From positions 1,364,001 through 1,428,000 of the forward strand of contig JADJSD010000001.1 of NCBI GenBank assembly GCA_016711875.1: a DNA stretch of 64,000 nucleotides, written 5' to 3'. The position numbers were made by a program, and so were the translations under genes. A model generated the notes under the pieces. That model was not told the origin of the DNA, searched no databases, and was given only the letters and a program-made list of their open reading frames with translations. Below, one piece after another: positions 1 to 8,411 of this stretch. The stretch comes from Betaproteobacteria bacterium. Its GTDB lineage: Bacteria > Pseudomonadota > Gammaproteobacteria > Burkholderiales > Usitatibacteraceae. Numbering within the stretch: position 1 is the stretch's first letter; each line of letters opens with the position of its first letter.

Positions 1-502
1 CGATGCGAAGGCACACCGTCTCGATGCCGTGGCGGTCGAAGTAGAGGCGGGAGAGGCTTTCGCCGAAACACTTGGAGACGCCGTAGAGGCCGTCGGGGCG
101 CATCGGGTCATCGGCGTCGATGCGCTGGTCCTGGCGGTAGAAGCCCACCACGTGGTTGGAGCTGGCGTACACCACGCGCTTCACGCCGTGCTTGCGCGCG
201 GCTTCATAAAGATTGAACACGCCAACGATGTTGGCGTTCAGGATCGGGTCCCACGGGCCCTCGACCGAGACGCCGCCGAAATGCGCGATGGCATCGACGC
301 CGTCGACGAGCGCGTGCACCGCCGCCTTGTCGCCCAGGTCGCAGCTCACGACTTCCTCGCCTTCGCGGGCGGGGCCGAGATCGGCGATGTCGGAGACGCG
401 CAGCACCGTCGCGAGGGGCTTCAGGCGTTCCCGCAGCACTTGGCCGAGGCCGCCCGCCGCGCCGGTGAGCAGCAGGCGGTAGAATTTGCCGGGTGGGTTC
501 AA
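1..502 (-). CDS. udh: Uronate dehydrogenase, N-terminal part (runs off the left edge)
   Basis: Reverse-strand translation gives about 167 residues that I recognise as the start of NAD-dependent uronate dehydrogenase, an SDR enzyme oxidising D-galacturonate or D-glucuronate to the aldarolactone. Visible features are the Rossmann glycine motif TGAAGGLG, the segment AIAHFGGVSVEGPWDPIL, the line AARKHGVKRVVYASSNHVVG with its Ser, and the catalytic YGVSK (Tyr-x-x-x-Lys). The family is about 265 residues, so roughly 100 residues lie outside the window. The best start is TTG at 502-500, because GGAG lies 5 bases upstream of it and the only nearby ATG is out of frame. It is transcribed away from the LacI gene and shares its control region. 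With the esterase and lyase downstream it supplies the oxidative route for pectin-derived galacturonate. The family call is firm; the exact start is less so. Confidence 0.88.
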   Translation of the reverse strand, partial: MNPPGKFYRLLLTGAAGGLGQVLRERLKPLATVLRVSDIADLGPAREGEEVVSCDLGDKAAVHALVDGVDAIAHFGGVSVEGPWDPILNANIVGVFNLYEAARKHGVKRVVYASSNHVVGFYRQDQRIDADDPMRPDGLYGVSKCFGESLSRLYFDRHGIETVCLRI

Positions 503-549
503 GGTTTCTCCGTGGGCATGCCCCGGGGCCCGAAGACCGGCCGGGGGTA

Positions 550-592
550 GGAAAACGATTTCCTTTTTGCCAGAGGCCCCGCGGCCTGTCAA
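550..592 (-). promoter_or_regulatory. udh promoter with LacI-type operator
   Basis: On the reverse strand a perfect TTGACA lies at 592-587. Seventeen bases further is a weak -10 (CAAAAA, 569-564), followed directly by the near-palindrome GGAAAACGATTTCC (550-563, 6 of 7 pairs symmetric about CG). An operator just after the -10 is the arrangement also seen in the TonB receptor promoter at 1798-1842, which suggests repression by the divergent LacI protein. The -10 match is poor, so the promoter is inferred mostly from the -35 and the shared layout. Confidence 0.55.
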
Positions 593-632
593 GCCGGGGC
601 CATGGAAAATCGCCCCGGAAAGCCGCCGTGAC

Positions 633-669
633 TTGACAGCGGCGGGTCGAAACGGCGAAAACGTTTACT
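633..669 (+). promoter_or_regulatory. lacI-type gene promoter and putative autoregulatory operator
   Basis: A perfect TTGACA (633-638) precedes an AT-rich stretch at the right distance for a -10 (cgaaaa, 656-661). AAAACGTTTA, centred on CG at 662-663, is an operator-like palindrome reaching almost to the start codon at 671. No Shine-Dalgarno sequence is visible, so if this promoter is right the transcript would be nearly leaderless. The operator suggests autoregulation. All of this is inference from motif match. Confidence 0.45.
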
Positions 670-670
670 T

Positions 671-1714
671 ATGAAGAAGCGACCCACCATCCGCGACGTC
701 GCCGGCCAGGCCGGGGTGTCGATCGCCACCGTCTCGAAGTTCATCAACGGCACGCAGCGCTTCAGCGCCGTGGTCGAGCGGCGCATCCAGGCGGCCATCG
801 ACGAGCTGGCCTACCACTCCAACCCGCTCGCCCGCAGCATGATCACCGGGAAGACGGGCTCCATCGGCGTGGTGATCCTCGACATCCTCAACCCGCACTT
901 CACCAACATCGTGAAGGGCGCGAACCGCATCGCGCTCGAGCACGGCTACAACCTGCTCTTCGTGGACACCGAGGAGAGCCAGGCCCGCGAGTCGGACCTG
1001 ATCGCGGCCCTCTCGCGCCGCGTGGACGGCCTCATCGTCAGCACGCGCATGCCGCAGGAGGAGCTGCCCGGGGTGCTCGCGCTCGGCAAGCCCGTCGTCT
1101 TCTCGGGCCGCGTGGCGCCGGAAGGCTCGGTGAGCATCGGCATCGACGCGTATGCCGCCGCCTACATGATCGGCGAGCTGCTGGTGAAGCAGGGCCACCG
1201 CAAGATCGCCTACGTGGGCTTCGCGCCCGCGCGGCCGGACCAGGAGCGCATCAAGGGTCTTACCGACAGCCTCGCGGCCCACGGCCTCGCGCCCACGCGC
1301 TTCGAGGCGCAGGGCCCGACGCTCGCGGAGGGCGAGCGGGTTTGCTCCACGGTGCTGCTGGGCAAGGGCAAGCCCGACGCCGTCGTCTGCTACAACGACC
1401 TCGTGGCCATCGGCTTCATGGGCGTCGCGACCTCGCTCGGCATCCGCATTCCCGAGGACCTCTCGGTCGTCGGCATCGACAACATTCCCTTCGGCCGATT
1501 CACCAGCCCCGCGCTCACCACGGTGGATACGCAAAGCGAAAAGCTGGGGGAGGAAGGGATGCGCCTGCTGCTTCGGCTCATCGTGGGCGAGGATCCGCCC
1601 GCGCCCGGTCACACGCGGCTCGAACCCCGCCTCGTGCTGCGCGATTCCACGCGCGTGCGGGCCCCGCAGGCTGCGCCGCGGCCGGTTGCGAAGGCGCGCC
1701 GCGGCCCGGGCTGA
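671..1714 (+). CDS. LacI/GalR-family transcriptional regulator of the pectin locus
   Basis: 347 residues, the normal length for LacI/GalR proteins. The N-terminal helix-turn-helix (residues 5-27, TIRDVAGQAGVSIATVSKFI) is canonical except for SKFIN where most relatives have SRVLN. It is followed by a periplasmic-binding-protein-like effector domain (from GSIGVVILDILNPHF, residue 62) with the typical late segment PEDLSVVGIDN. The C-terminus ends in a basic Ala/Pro tail. The gene is divergent from udh and upstream of the TonB receptor. LacI-like operators with a central CG occur on both sides, so the likely role is repression of pectin and galacturonate genes, relieved by a uronate-derived effector. 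The ligand cannot be read from sequence. Confidence 0.9.
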   Translation: MKKRPTIRDVAGQAGVSIATVSKFINGTQRFSAVVERRIQAAIDELAYHSNPLARSMITGKTGSIGVVILDILNPHFTNIVKGANRIALEHGYNLLFVDTEESQARESDLIAALSRRVDGLIVSTRMPQEELPGVLALGKPVVFSGRVAPEGSVSIGIDAYAAAYMIGELLVKQGHRKIAYVGFAPARPDQERIKGLTDSLAAHGLAPTRFEAQGPTLAEGERVCSTVLLGKGKPDAVVCYNDLVAIGFMGVATSLGIRIPEDLSVVGIDNIPFGRFTSPALTTVDTQSEKLGEEGMRLLLRLIVGEDPPAPGHTRLEPRLVLRDSTRVRAPQAAPRPVAKARRGPG

Positions 1715-1725
1715 CGGGCCCTTCG

Positions 1726-1902
1726 GGAAACTTGTTTCCTGAATCCAGTAAACGTTTTTCGCACGTGCTTCCCCCCGGTTTTCCCTCCCGAGGTGGATTG
1801 ACAGCCCGGAATCGCCTCGCTAAAGTGGGAAAACGCTTTCCCTCCAGCCCGTCGGATTTGGAGAAGTCCGGCGAGGCGACAAGAGAGGGGAAACGGTTTA
1901 CC
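1726..1902 (+). promoter_or_regulatory. Cluster of four LacI-like operators upstream of the TonB receptor
   Basis: Four palindromes occur within 180 bases: GGAAACTTGTTTCC (1726-1739), AGTAAACGTTTTTC (1747-1760), GGGAAAACGCTTTCCC (1827-1842) and GGGGAAACGGTTTACC (1887-1902). Three share a central CG with flanking AAA/TTT, the hallmark of LacI/GalR operators. The third directly follows the -10 of the promoter at 1798-1826. Multiple sites could allow looping repression. The assignment to the regulator at 671 is inference. Confidence 0.65.
1798..1826 (+). promoter_or_regulatory. Sigma70 promoter of the TonB receptor gene
   Basis: Perfect -35 TTGACA (1798-1803), 17-base spacer, -10 TAAAGT (1821-1826), with the best operator of the cluster overlapping the expected transcription start (1827-1842). 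This is the best sigma70 promoter match noted in the window. The start codon lies about 135 bases downstream. Confidence 0.75.
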
Positions 1903-1967
1903 GCCCAGGACCGAACAAGCGCGCCCCGCGGCCAAGCCGCAGAGGGTGCGAGACGAGGAGGAGCACC

Positions 1968-4900
1968 GTGAGAAACACGCACCCGTTCGCGCTCACGCCC
2001 ATCGCGCTCGCCGTGATGGCCCTTTCGCAGCCCGCCTTCGCGCAGGATCCGGCGGAAGCGGACCAGAAGAAGCCGGAAACCCGGGAAGAGGACCGGAAGG
2101 CCGCCGAAAGGGCGCGCCTGAACCTCGCGCAGGCGGCGCCGGCGCCCGCCGCGGCGCCCAAGCCCGCCGACGCCAAGGCCGATGCGGCCGCGGTCGACAA
2201 GTTCACCGTCACGGGCTTCCGGGCGTCGGTCGAAAGCGCGCTGGCCGCCAAGCGCGACGACAACGGCATCGTGGATGTCATCAAGGCCGAGGACATCGCC
2301 AAGTTCCCGGACACGAACCTCGCCGAGGCGCTGCAGCGCGTGCCGGGCGTGGTGATCGACCGCGACGCCGGCGAGGGCCGCCAGATCACGGTGCGCGGCC
2401 TGGGTGGCGACTTCGTGCGCGTGCGCATCAACGGCATCGAGGCGCTCGCAAGCACCGGCGGCACGGACAGCTCCGGCGGCGCCAACCGCAGCCGCGCCTT
2501 CGACTTCAACGTCTTCCCGGCCGAACTCTTCAACTCCCTCACGGTGCGCAAGAGCTCGTCGGCCGACGTCGAGGAAGGCTCGCTCGGTGCGACGATCGAC
2601 CTGCAGACCTCCCGGCCCTTCGACTTCCCCGGTTTCGTCGCCACGGCGGCGGCCCAGGCGCGCTACAACGACCTCGCCGAGAAAACCGACCCGCGGGTCG
2701 CGTTCCTCGTCTCCGACCGCTTCAACGACGGCAAGATGGGCGTCCTCCTCTCCGGCGCGTACTCGAGTCGCTACCTGTTCGAGGAAGGCTTCAGCACCGT
2801 GCGCTGGGACAACGGCGCCTCCTCCGGCGGCTTTTGCGCCCCGCAGGGCGTGACGCCGGCGAACCCCACCAACTCGACCTCCACCACCTGCGGGCCGTCC
2901 GCGCAGGGCGTGCCGCGTCTGCCCGGCAGTGCCGTGGCGTCGAGTGCCTACAGCACGGCGAGCAACGCCGCCAACTTCCACCCGCGCCTGCCGCGCTACG
3001 GCCGCCTCACCCACGACCAGGAGCGCACGGGCCTCACCGGCGCCTTCCAGTGGAAGCCCCTCGCCTCGACGGTGCTCACGTTCGACTACCTGTACTCGAA
3101 GATCGACGCGACGCGCCAGGAGGACTTCCTGCAGGCCATCTCCTTCAGCCGCAGCGCCGCGCAGGGGGGCAAGCCCCAGACGAGCGTCATCGACACGGCC
3201 TACGCCCCGAACGGCGCGCTGCTCTACGGCCTGTACAACGGCGTGGACATCCGCGCGGAGTCGCGCTACGACGTGCTCTCCACCACCTTCAAGCAGCCCA
3301 GCGTCACGATCGAGCACGAATTCTCGGACAAGCTCAAGCTGAATGCGAAGCTGGGCCGCGCGGATTCGAAGTTCGACAACCCCGTGCAGACCACGACGAC
3401 GCTCGATGCCCTGAATGTGAACGGCTACGGGATCGACTTCCGCGGCAACGACCGCCTGCCGTCCGTCACCTATCCGTTCGACGTGACCCGCGCCGGTGTC
3501 CTGAACATCGTCGGCGTCCCGCGCGTCGCGAGCGGGACGCAACCGGCGACGATCCCCAACACCACCTCGAGCGAGATCCGCATCCGGCCCCAGGGCGCCA
3601 ACAACACGATCGACGTGGGCCGCGTCGACCTCGCGTGGGAGGTGTCGCCGGCCTTCACGGCGAAGGGCGGCATCGACTACAAGAAGTACCAGTTCGACAC
3701 CTTCGAATTCCGGCGCGTGAACCAGAACGACACGATCTTCGCGCCGCCGGCCGGCACGGACATCAACAGCCTGGTGTCCACGCTCTCGGGCTTCGGCAAT
3801 GGACTCAGCCTGCCCTCGGGCGTTCCCACCTCGTGGATCATCCCGAACCTGGGCGCCATCGCGGATCTCTACAACATCTACTGCAACTGCCTGCAGTCGG
3901 GGCCGGCGGGCGGGCCGGGCGACTTCACGCTCTCCTCGACCAACAACGGCAACGCGCGCGGCAACAACCGCAAGGTGACGGAGCGCGACCGCGGCTGGTG
4001 GATGCAGGGCGACTTCCAGGGCCGCCTTTTCGACCTGCCGGTGCGCGGCAACGCGGGCCTTCGCTACGTCGAGACGAAGCAATCGGCCACGGGCTACCAG
4101 GCCACCGGCGGCGGCACGGAGGTGACGGTCGACCAGAGCTACGACGACTGGCTGCCGTCGGCCAACATCGTCTTCAACCTCGCGCCGGACCTGCTGCTGC
4201 GCTTCGCCGGCGCGAAGGTGATGGCGCGCCCGCAACTGGGCAACCTGAACCCGGGCGGCACGATCAGCACCACGGGCAACCTCGCCATCACGGTCGGCAA
4301 CCCGCTGCTCGAGCCCTTCCGCGCCACCACGTTCGATTCCAACATCGAGTGGTACTTCGACCGCAATTCGCTCTTCGGCGTCGGCTTCTTCTACAAGGAC
4401 ATCGGCACCTACATCCAGACGCTGCGCACCAACGTCCCCTACAACCAGACGGGGCTGCCGCTCGCGCTCCTGCCGGCGAACTTCACGGGCGACGAGGTGT
4501 TCCAGGTCACCACGCCCGTCAACACGCCCGGCGGCAAGCTCACGGGCATCGAGCTCAACTACCAGCAGCAGTTCAACTTCCTGCCCGGCATCTGGCGCAA
4601 CTTCGGCACGCTGCTCAACTACACGTACGTGCGTTCGCAGATCGAATACCTCGTCTCGCCCACCTCGACGACGACGATCACGGACGACCTGCTGAACCTC
4701 TCGCCGCGCACCTGGAACGCGACGCTCTACTACGACGACGGGCGCCTGAGCGCGCGCGTCTCCGCCGCGTACCGGCAGGAGTTCCTCACGCGCGTGCCGG
4801 GGCAGAACAACAACGACGTCGAGGGCAAGAACGCCTCGCGCAACGTGGACGCCTCCATTTCCTGGAAGCTCAACAAGAACATCGACCTCACGCTCGAGGG

Positions 4901-5015
4901 CACGAACCTCACCAACGAGCCCGTGGACCAGTTCATCTCCCGCGAGCGCAACAGCGTCGTCGTGCACCACGTGACGGGCCGCGAGTACTACGCCGGCATG
5001 CGCGTGCGGTTCTGA
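1968..5015 (+). CDS. TonB-dependent receptor, probable pectin-oligosaccharide importer
   Basis: 1015 residues, starting at GTG 1968 after a strong AGGAGGAG. Residues 1-26 form a signal peptide ending PAFAQ. A short Pro/Ala-rich stretch leads to the plug, which opens with FTVTGFRASVESALAAKR (about residue 77) and continues DIAKFPDTNLAEALQRVPGV and ITVRGLGGDFVRVRINGIEA. These are hallmarks of the TonB-dependent receptor subfamily common in Xanthomonas and Caulobacter. A 22-strand-type barrel follows and ends in the expected aromatic residue (GMRVRF). No TonB-box match was examined in detail. Its place between a LacI regulator and pectin esterase/lyase genes suggests uptake of oligogalacturonides across the outer membrane. 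The substrate is inference; the family is clear. Confidence 0.9.
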   Translation: MRNTHPFALTPIALAVMALSQPAFAQDPAEADQKKPETREEDRKAAERARLNLAQAAPAPAAAPKPADAKADAAAVDKFTVTGFRASVESALAAKRDDNGIVDVIKAEDIAKFPDTNLAEALQRVPGVVIDRDAGEGRQITVRGLGGDFVRVRINGIEALASTGGTDSSGGANRSRAFDFNVFPAELFNSLTVRKSSSADVEEGSLGATIDLQTSRPFDFPGFVATAAAQARYNDLAEKTDPRVAFLVSDRFNDGKMGVLLSGAYSSRYLFEEGFSTVRWDNGASSGGFCAPQGVTPANPTNSTSTTCGPSAQGVPRLPGSAVASSAYSTASNAANFHPRLPRYGRLTHDQERTGLTGAFQWKPLASTVLTFDYLYSKIDATRQEDFLQAISFSRSAAQGGKPQTSVIDTAYAPNGALLYGLYNGVDIRAESRYDVLSTTFKQPSVTIEHEFSDKLKLNAKLGRADSKFDNPVQTTTTLDALNVNGYGIDFRGNDRLPSVTYPFDVTRAGVLNIVGVPRVASGTQPATIPNTTSSEIRIRPQGANNTIDVGRVDLAWEVSPAFTAKGGIDYKKYQFDTFEFRRVNQNDTIFAPPAGTDINSLVSTLSGFGNGLSLPSGVPTSWIIPNLGAIADLYNIYCNCLQSGPAGGPGDFTLSSTNNGNARGNNRKVTERDRGWWMQGDFQGRLFDLPVRGNAGLRYVETKQSATGYQATGGGTEVTVDQSYDDWLPSANIVFNLAPDLLLRFAGAKVMARPQLGNLNPGGTISTTGNLAITVGNPLLEPFRATTFDSNIEWYFDRNSLFGVGFFYKDIGTYIQTLRTNVPYNQTGLPLALLPANFTGDEVFQVTTPVNTPGGKLTGIELNYQQQFNFLPGIWRNFGTLLNYTYVRSQIEYLVSPTSTTTITDDLLNLSPRTWNATLYYDDGRLSARVSAAYRQEFLTRVPGQNNNDVEGKNASRNVDASISWKLNKNIDLTLEGTNLTNEPVDQFISRERNSVVVHHVTGREYYAGMRVRF

Positions 5016-5029
5016 GCACGGAATCCCCG

Positions 5030-7021
5030 GTGGGACTTCTCGGGGGAGCGTTGCTCCCCCGCCTTTTTTTGTCGGCGGCGGTCGCGGCGACCCCCGCGGC
5101 GCTGGCCGACGCGCCTTCGCCCGAACCCCGCCGCGTGATCCTCGTGGGCGATTCGACGATGGCGGTTCGCACGGGTTACGGTCCCGCGTTCTGCGCCCTG
5201 TTCGTCCCGGATCTCGACTGCGTGAACCTCGCCCGCGGCGGGCGCAGCACGAAGAGCTTCCGCGAGGACGGCTCGTGGGATCGCGTGGCGGCACTCTTCG
5301 CCGATCGCCAAACCGCCCGTTCGACGATCGTCCTCGTGCAGTTCGGGCACAACGACCAGCCGGGCAAGCCCGGCCGGTCCACGAACCTCGAAGACGAGTT
5401 TCCCGTGAACCTCGCGCGCTACGTGGACGAGATCCGCGCCGCCGGCGCGCGGCCGGTGCTGGTGACGCCCCTCGCGCGGCGCAAGTTCCGGGGCCGTGAG
5501 CACGACGACGACCTCGGCCCGTGGGCGCAGGCGGCGGCCCGCGTGGCCAAGGCGAAGGAAGTGCCGCTCGTGGACCTGCACGCGGCGAGCGTGCGCGAGG
5601 TGGCGCGGATGGGGCCGGAAGAGGCCGACACGCTCGCGATGCCGCCGCCCGATTTCGACCGGACGCACGTGGGCGCGAAGGGCGGGGCGTTCTTCGCCTC
5701 GCTGATGGCGCGCGATCTCGTGGATGTGATTCCGGAACTCGCCCGCCGACTGGCTTCGCGGCCCCAGTTGCACGATCGCTCGGCCGCGGGGTTTTCGCTT
5801 CGCGAGGTGCTGGGCGAGTGGGACCCGACGGTCGATCCTTTCGCAAAGGGCGTCCTTCCTCCGCCGGATTTCGTCGTCTCTCCCGATGGCCGCGGCGATT
5901 TCGAGTCGATCCAGGCGGCGGTCGATGCCGCCCTCGCGAAGGCGGAGTCGGACCGGCGACGCATGCACATCCGCGTGCTTCCCGGAACCTACGAGGGCCC
6001 GGTCTACGTTCCCGAGTCCGCCGCGCCTCTCACGATCGCGGGCGAGGGGCGGGATGCGGGCGAGGTGCGCATCGTCGCGAACATCCCGGCGGCGATGGCC
6101 GGCGCGCGGCACGGCGAGGCGTTCGGCGGGCGCTTCGCGAAGGCCGGGTCACGCGTCGCAGCGATGGCGGCGTCGCTCCGGACGCGCGATCGCGTGGGCA
6201 CCTCGGGCTCGGCCGTGGTGTGGGTGCGGGGGCAGGGCTTCCAGGCGCGGAACCTCACCATCGAGAATTCGTACAACCGCGGCGGAAGCGACGGCGAGCA
6301 GGCCATGCAAGCCGTCGCGCTCTTCGTCGACGGTGCGGACCGGGCCCACTTCGAGGGCGTGCGGCTGCTGGGCCTGCAGGACACGCTGTACCTGCGCGCG
6401 CCCTCGCCGGGCAAGGCGTCCTTCGCCTACTTCAACGAGTCCTTCATCGAAGGCGACGTCGATTTCATCTTCGGCGATGCCACGGCGTTCTTCCGCCGGT
6501 CCGAAGTCCGCACCCGCGGCACGCGCGACTTTTCCTATGCCCTCGCGCCCAGCACGCACGTGAAGGCCCGCCACGGGTTCGTCTTCGACGAATGCCGCTT
6601 CACCCACGACGGCAGCGACCGCGCGAAATCCGGGCGCCATCACCTGGCGCGCCAGTGGTTCCGCGGCCAGCGCTGCACGCCCTACGAGCCGTTGCCGTCC
6701 ATCCCCGGCTATGTGTGCCGGCTGGGCGAGCGCGATGCCTTCGACGGCACGACGGGCACGATCTCGCGCGAGAGCCTCGAGGCCGTCGGCAAGGTCGCGA
6801 TCCTGCGCTCGCGAATCGGCGCCCATATCGATCGCCTGCGGCCCTGGGCCGACTGGAACGCCCCGGGCACCCGCCAATGGCGTCCGGTGCAATACCATGC
6901 GGGCCGGTGGCGAACGAATCTCGAGGTGGCCGGCATCGACGCGGTGAAGGACCTGGGCTTCGCCCCGAAGGACATCCCCGAGACGCCGTTCCTCGCCGAG
7001 TACCGCAACGAGACGGACTGA
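5030..7021 (+). CDS. Secreted SGNH acetylesterase-pectin methylesterase fusion
   Basis: About 663 residues from GTG 5030 (GGA 7 bases upstream). TTG 5051 with GGGGGAG before it is an alternative; both leave a signal peptide ending near AALADA. Domain 1 (about residues 36-245) is an SGNH/GDSL hydrolase of the rhamnogalacturonan-acetylesterase type: GDSTMA (Ser 42), VQFGHNDQ (block III Asn) and DRTH (catalytic Asp/His). Domain 2 (about 280-660) is a carbohydrate esterase family 8 pectin methylesterase: GRGDFESIQAAVDAA, GTSGSAVV, GLQDTLYL with catalytic Asp, and GDVDFIFGDATAFF with the second Asp. The usual LGRxW arginine region reads HLARQWFRG. It would remove acetyl and methyl groups from pectin before the lyase acts. 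It is separated from the pectate lyase gene by 31 bases. Confidence 0.88.
   Translation: MGLLGGALLPRLFLSAAVAATPAALADAPSPEPRRVILVGDSTMAVRTGYGPAFCALFVPDLDCVNLARGGRSTKSFREDGSWDRVAALFADRQTARSTIVLVQFGHNDQPGKPGRSTNLEDEFPVNLARYVDEIRAAGARPVLVTPLARRKFRGREHDDDLGPWAQAAARVAKAKEVPLVDLHAASVREVARMGPEEADTLAMPPPDFDRTHVGAKGGAFFASLMARDLVDVIPELARRLASRPQLHDRSAAGFSLREVLGEWDPTVDPFAKGVLPPPDFVVSPDGRGDFESIQAAVDAALAKAESDRRRMHIRVLPGTYEGPVYVPESAAPLTIAGEGRDAGEVRIVANIPAAMAGARHGEAFGGRFAKAGSRVAAMAASLRTRDRVGTSGSAVVWVRGQGFQARNLTIENSYNRGGSDGEQAMQAVALFVDGADRAHFEGVRLLGLQDTLYLRAPSPGKASFAYFNESFIEGDVDFIFGDATAFFRRSEVRTRGTRDFSYALAPSTHVKARHGFVFDECRFTHDGSDRAKSGRHHLARQWFRGQRCTPYEPLPSIPGYVCRLGERDAFDGTTGTISRESLEAVGKVAILRSRIGAHIDRLRPWADWNAPGTRQWRPVQYHAGRWRTNLEVAGIDAVKDLGFAPKDIPETPFLAEYRNETD
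5042..5070 (+). terminator. Rho-independent terminator after the TonB receptor, overlapping the next gene's 5' end
   Basis: An 8-bp perfect stem GGGGGAGC/GCTCCCCC (5042-5049 and 5053-5060) with loop GTT, then GCC and seven T (5064-5070). It begins 27 bases after the receptor stop codon. It lies inside the likely signal-peptide codons of the downstream esterase gene, so it can act as an attenuating terminator between the two genes. Confidence 0.75.
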
Positions 7022-7052
7022 TACCCTTTCGACTGAAGCTGGAGGAAGCCCC

Positions 7053-8372
7053 ATGCGCCGCCCGACATCCCTGATCCTCGCCGCCTTTCTCGCGTTCGCC
7101 GCGCCGGCTGCCCTCGCGCAGGCTGAGGCGCTCGCCTTCCCCGGCGCCGTCGGCTGGGCCGCGAAGACGCCCGGCGGGCGCGGCGGGAAGATCATCCGGG
7201 TGACGAACCTGAACGCGGACGGCCCGGGCTCGTTCAAGGCGGCCGTGACCGCGAAGGGCCCGCGCATCGTCGTCTTTGAGGTCTCGGGCGTCATCGATTT
7301 CGGCCGGGCGGAGCTCAAGATCACCGAGCCGTATCTCACCATCGCGGGCCAGACGGCGCCCTCGCCTGGCATCACGATCATCCGCGGCGGCCTGGACGTG
7401 CGCGCGCACGACGTGATCATCCGGCACATCCGCGTGCGCACGGGCGTGGACGGGCAGGCCAAGCGAAGCGGCTGGGAGGCGGACGCGTTCTCCACCGCCG
7501 GCAACGCGCACAACGTGATCGTCGACCACTGCACCTTCGGCTGGGCCATCGACGAGAACATGTCGGCCTCGGGGCCGCGCTTCACGGGCGCGACGCCGGA
7601 CGAATGGCGCAAGGGGACGAGCCACGACATCACGTTCTCGTACAACCTGGCCGCCGAGGGGCTCGCGGACGCGAGCCACCCCAAGGGCGAGCACTCGAAG
7701 GGCTCGCTCGTTCACGACAACGTGACGGGCATCCTCTTCTACCGCAATGTCTTCGCGCACAACGTGGAGCGCAGCCCCCTCTTCAAGGGCGGCGTGCGCG
7801 GATCGATCGTGAACAACCTCATTTACGATCCGCAGCGCCGCGCGGTGCACTACAACCTGATGGCGCTCGAGTGGGGCAACCGCCCGTACCAGGTGGGGCA
7901 GATGAGCGCGGTGGGCAACGTGCTTCGCGGCGGCCCCTCGACGATGCCGCGGCTGCCCTTCCTGATGCTGGGCGGCGACGGCGATCTCGAGTATTACGGC
8001 AAGGACAACGTCGCGGTGGACCAGCACGGCGAGCCGCTGCCGTTGTTCGGGCGCTACGGCAACACGAAGGCGAAGCTCATCGAGAAGGCGGAGCCCGTGG
8101 CCTGGCCGTCCGGGATCGAGGTGATGCCGTCCGGGCAGGTCGAGACGCACGTGCTCGCGCAGGCCGGAGCCCGCCCCTGGGACCGCGACGAGCACGACGT
8201 CCGCGTGCTCTTCTTCATCGCCGAGGGCCGCGGCAAGGTGATCGACGACGAGAAGGAAGTCGGCGGCTTCCCCGTGGTGAAGGAGGTGCGCGCGCCTTTC
8301 GTCGAGGCTGCGTGGAACCTGGACACGATGGAGCCCAAGTCGGGGCTCTATCCGGGGCAGAAGGCGAAGTAG
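7053..8372 (+). CDS. Secreted pectate lyase (polysaccharide lyase family 1 type)
   Basis: 439 residues with a signal peptide (MRRPTSLILAAFLAFAAPAALAQ region) and a clear RBS (GGAGGAAG) about 10 bases before ATG. The mature N-terminus, LAFPGAVGWAAKTPGGRGGKI followed by VTNLNADGPGSFKAAV, is typical of bacterial PL1 pectate lyases. It is followed by right-handed beta-helix sequence: LTIAGQTAPSPGITI, VIIRHIRVRTG, NVIVDHCTFGWAIDEN and NLIYDPQRRAVHYN. It should cleave de-esterified polygalacturonate by beta-elimination with calcium, outside the cytoplasm. It closes the pectin operon started by the receptor and esterase genes. Family assignment is by recognition; the PL1 subfamily is not determined. 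Confidence 0.9.
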   Translation: MRRPTSLILAAFLAFAAPAALAQAEALAFPGAVGWAAKTPGGRGGKIIRVTNLNADGPGSFKAAVTAKGPRIVVFEVSGVIDFGRAELKITEPYLTIAGQTAPSPGITIIRGGLDVRAHDVIIRHIRVRTGVDGQAKRSGWEADAFSTAGNAHNVIVDHCTFGWAIDENMSASGPRFTGATPDEWRKGTSHDITFSYNLAAEGLADASHPKGEHSKGSLVHDNVTGILFYRNVFAHNVERSPLFKGGVRGSIVNNLIYDPQRRAVHYNLMALEWGNRPYQVGQMSAVGNVLRGGPSTMPRLPFLMLGGDGDLEYYGKDNVAVDQHGEPLPLFGRYGNTKAKLIEKAEPVAWPSGIEVMPSGQVETHVLAQAGARPWDRDEHDVRVLFFIAEGRGKVIDDEKEVGGFPVVKEVRAPFVEAAWNLDTMEPKSGLYPGQKAK

Positions 8373-8411
8373 TTCGGGCGCGGAGGCGGGCCGGGTTAAA
8401 ATCCCGGTTCC

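Noticed and set aside
1578..5846. A 1422-codon open frame on the reverse strand, and similar very long antisense frames at 30904-34509 and 38219-43192
   Set aside because: They lie opposite genes with clear families, have Arg/His/Ala/Val-rich low-complexity translations and no domains. In 69% G+C DNA the antisense of a codon-biased gene is often open.
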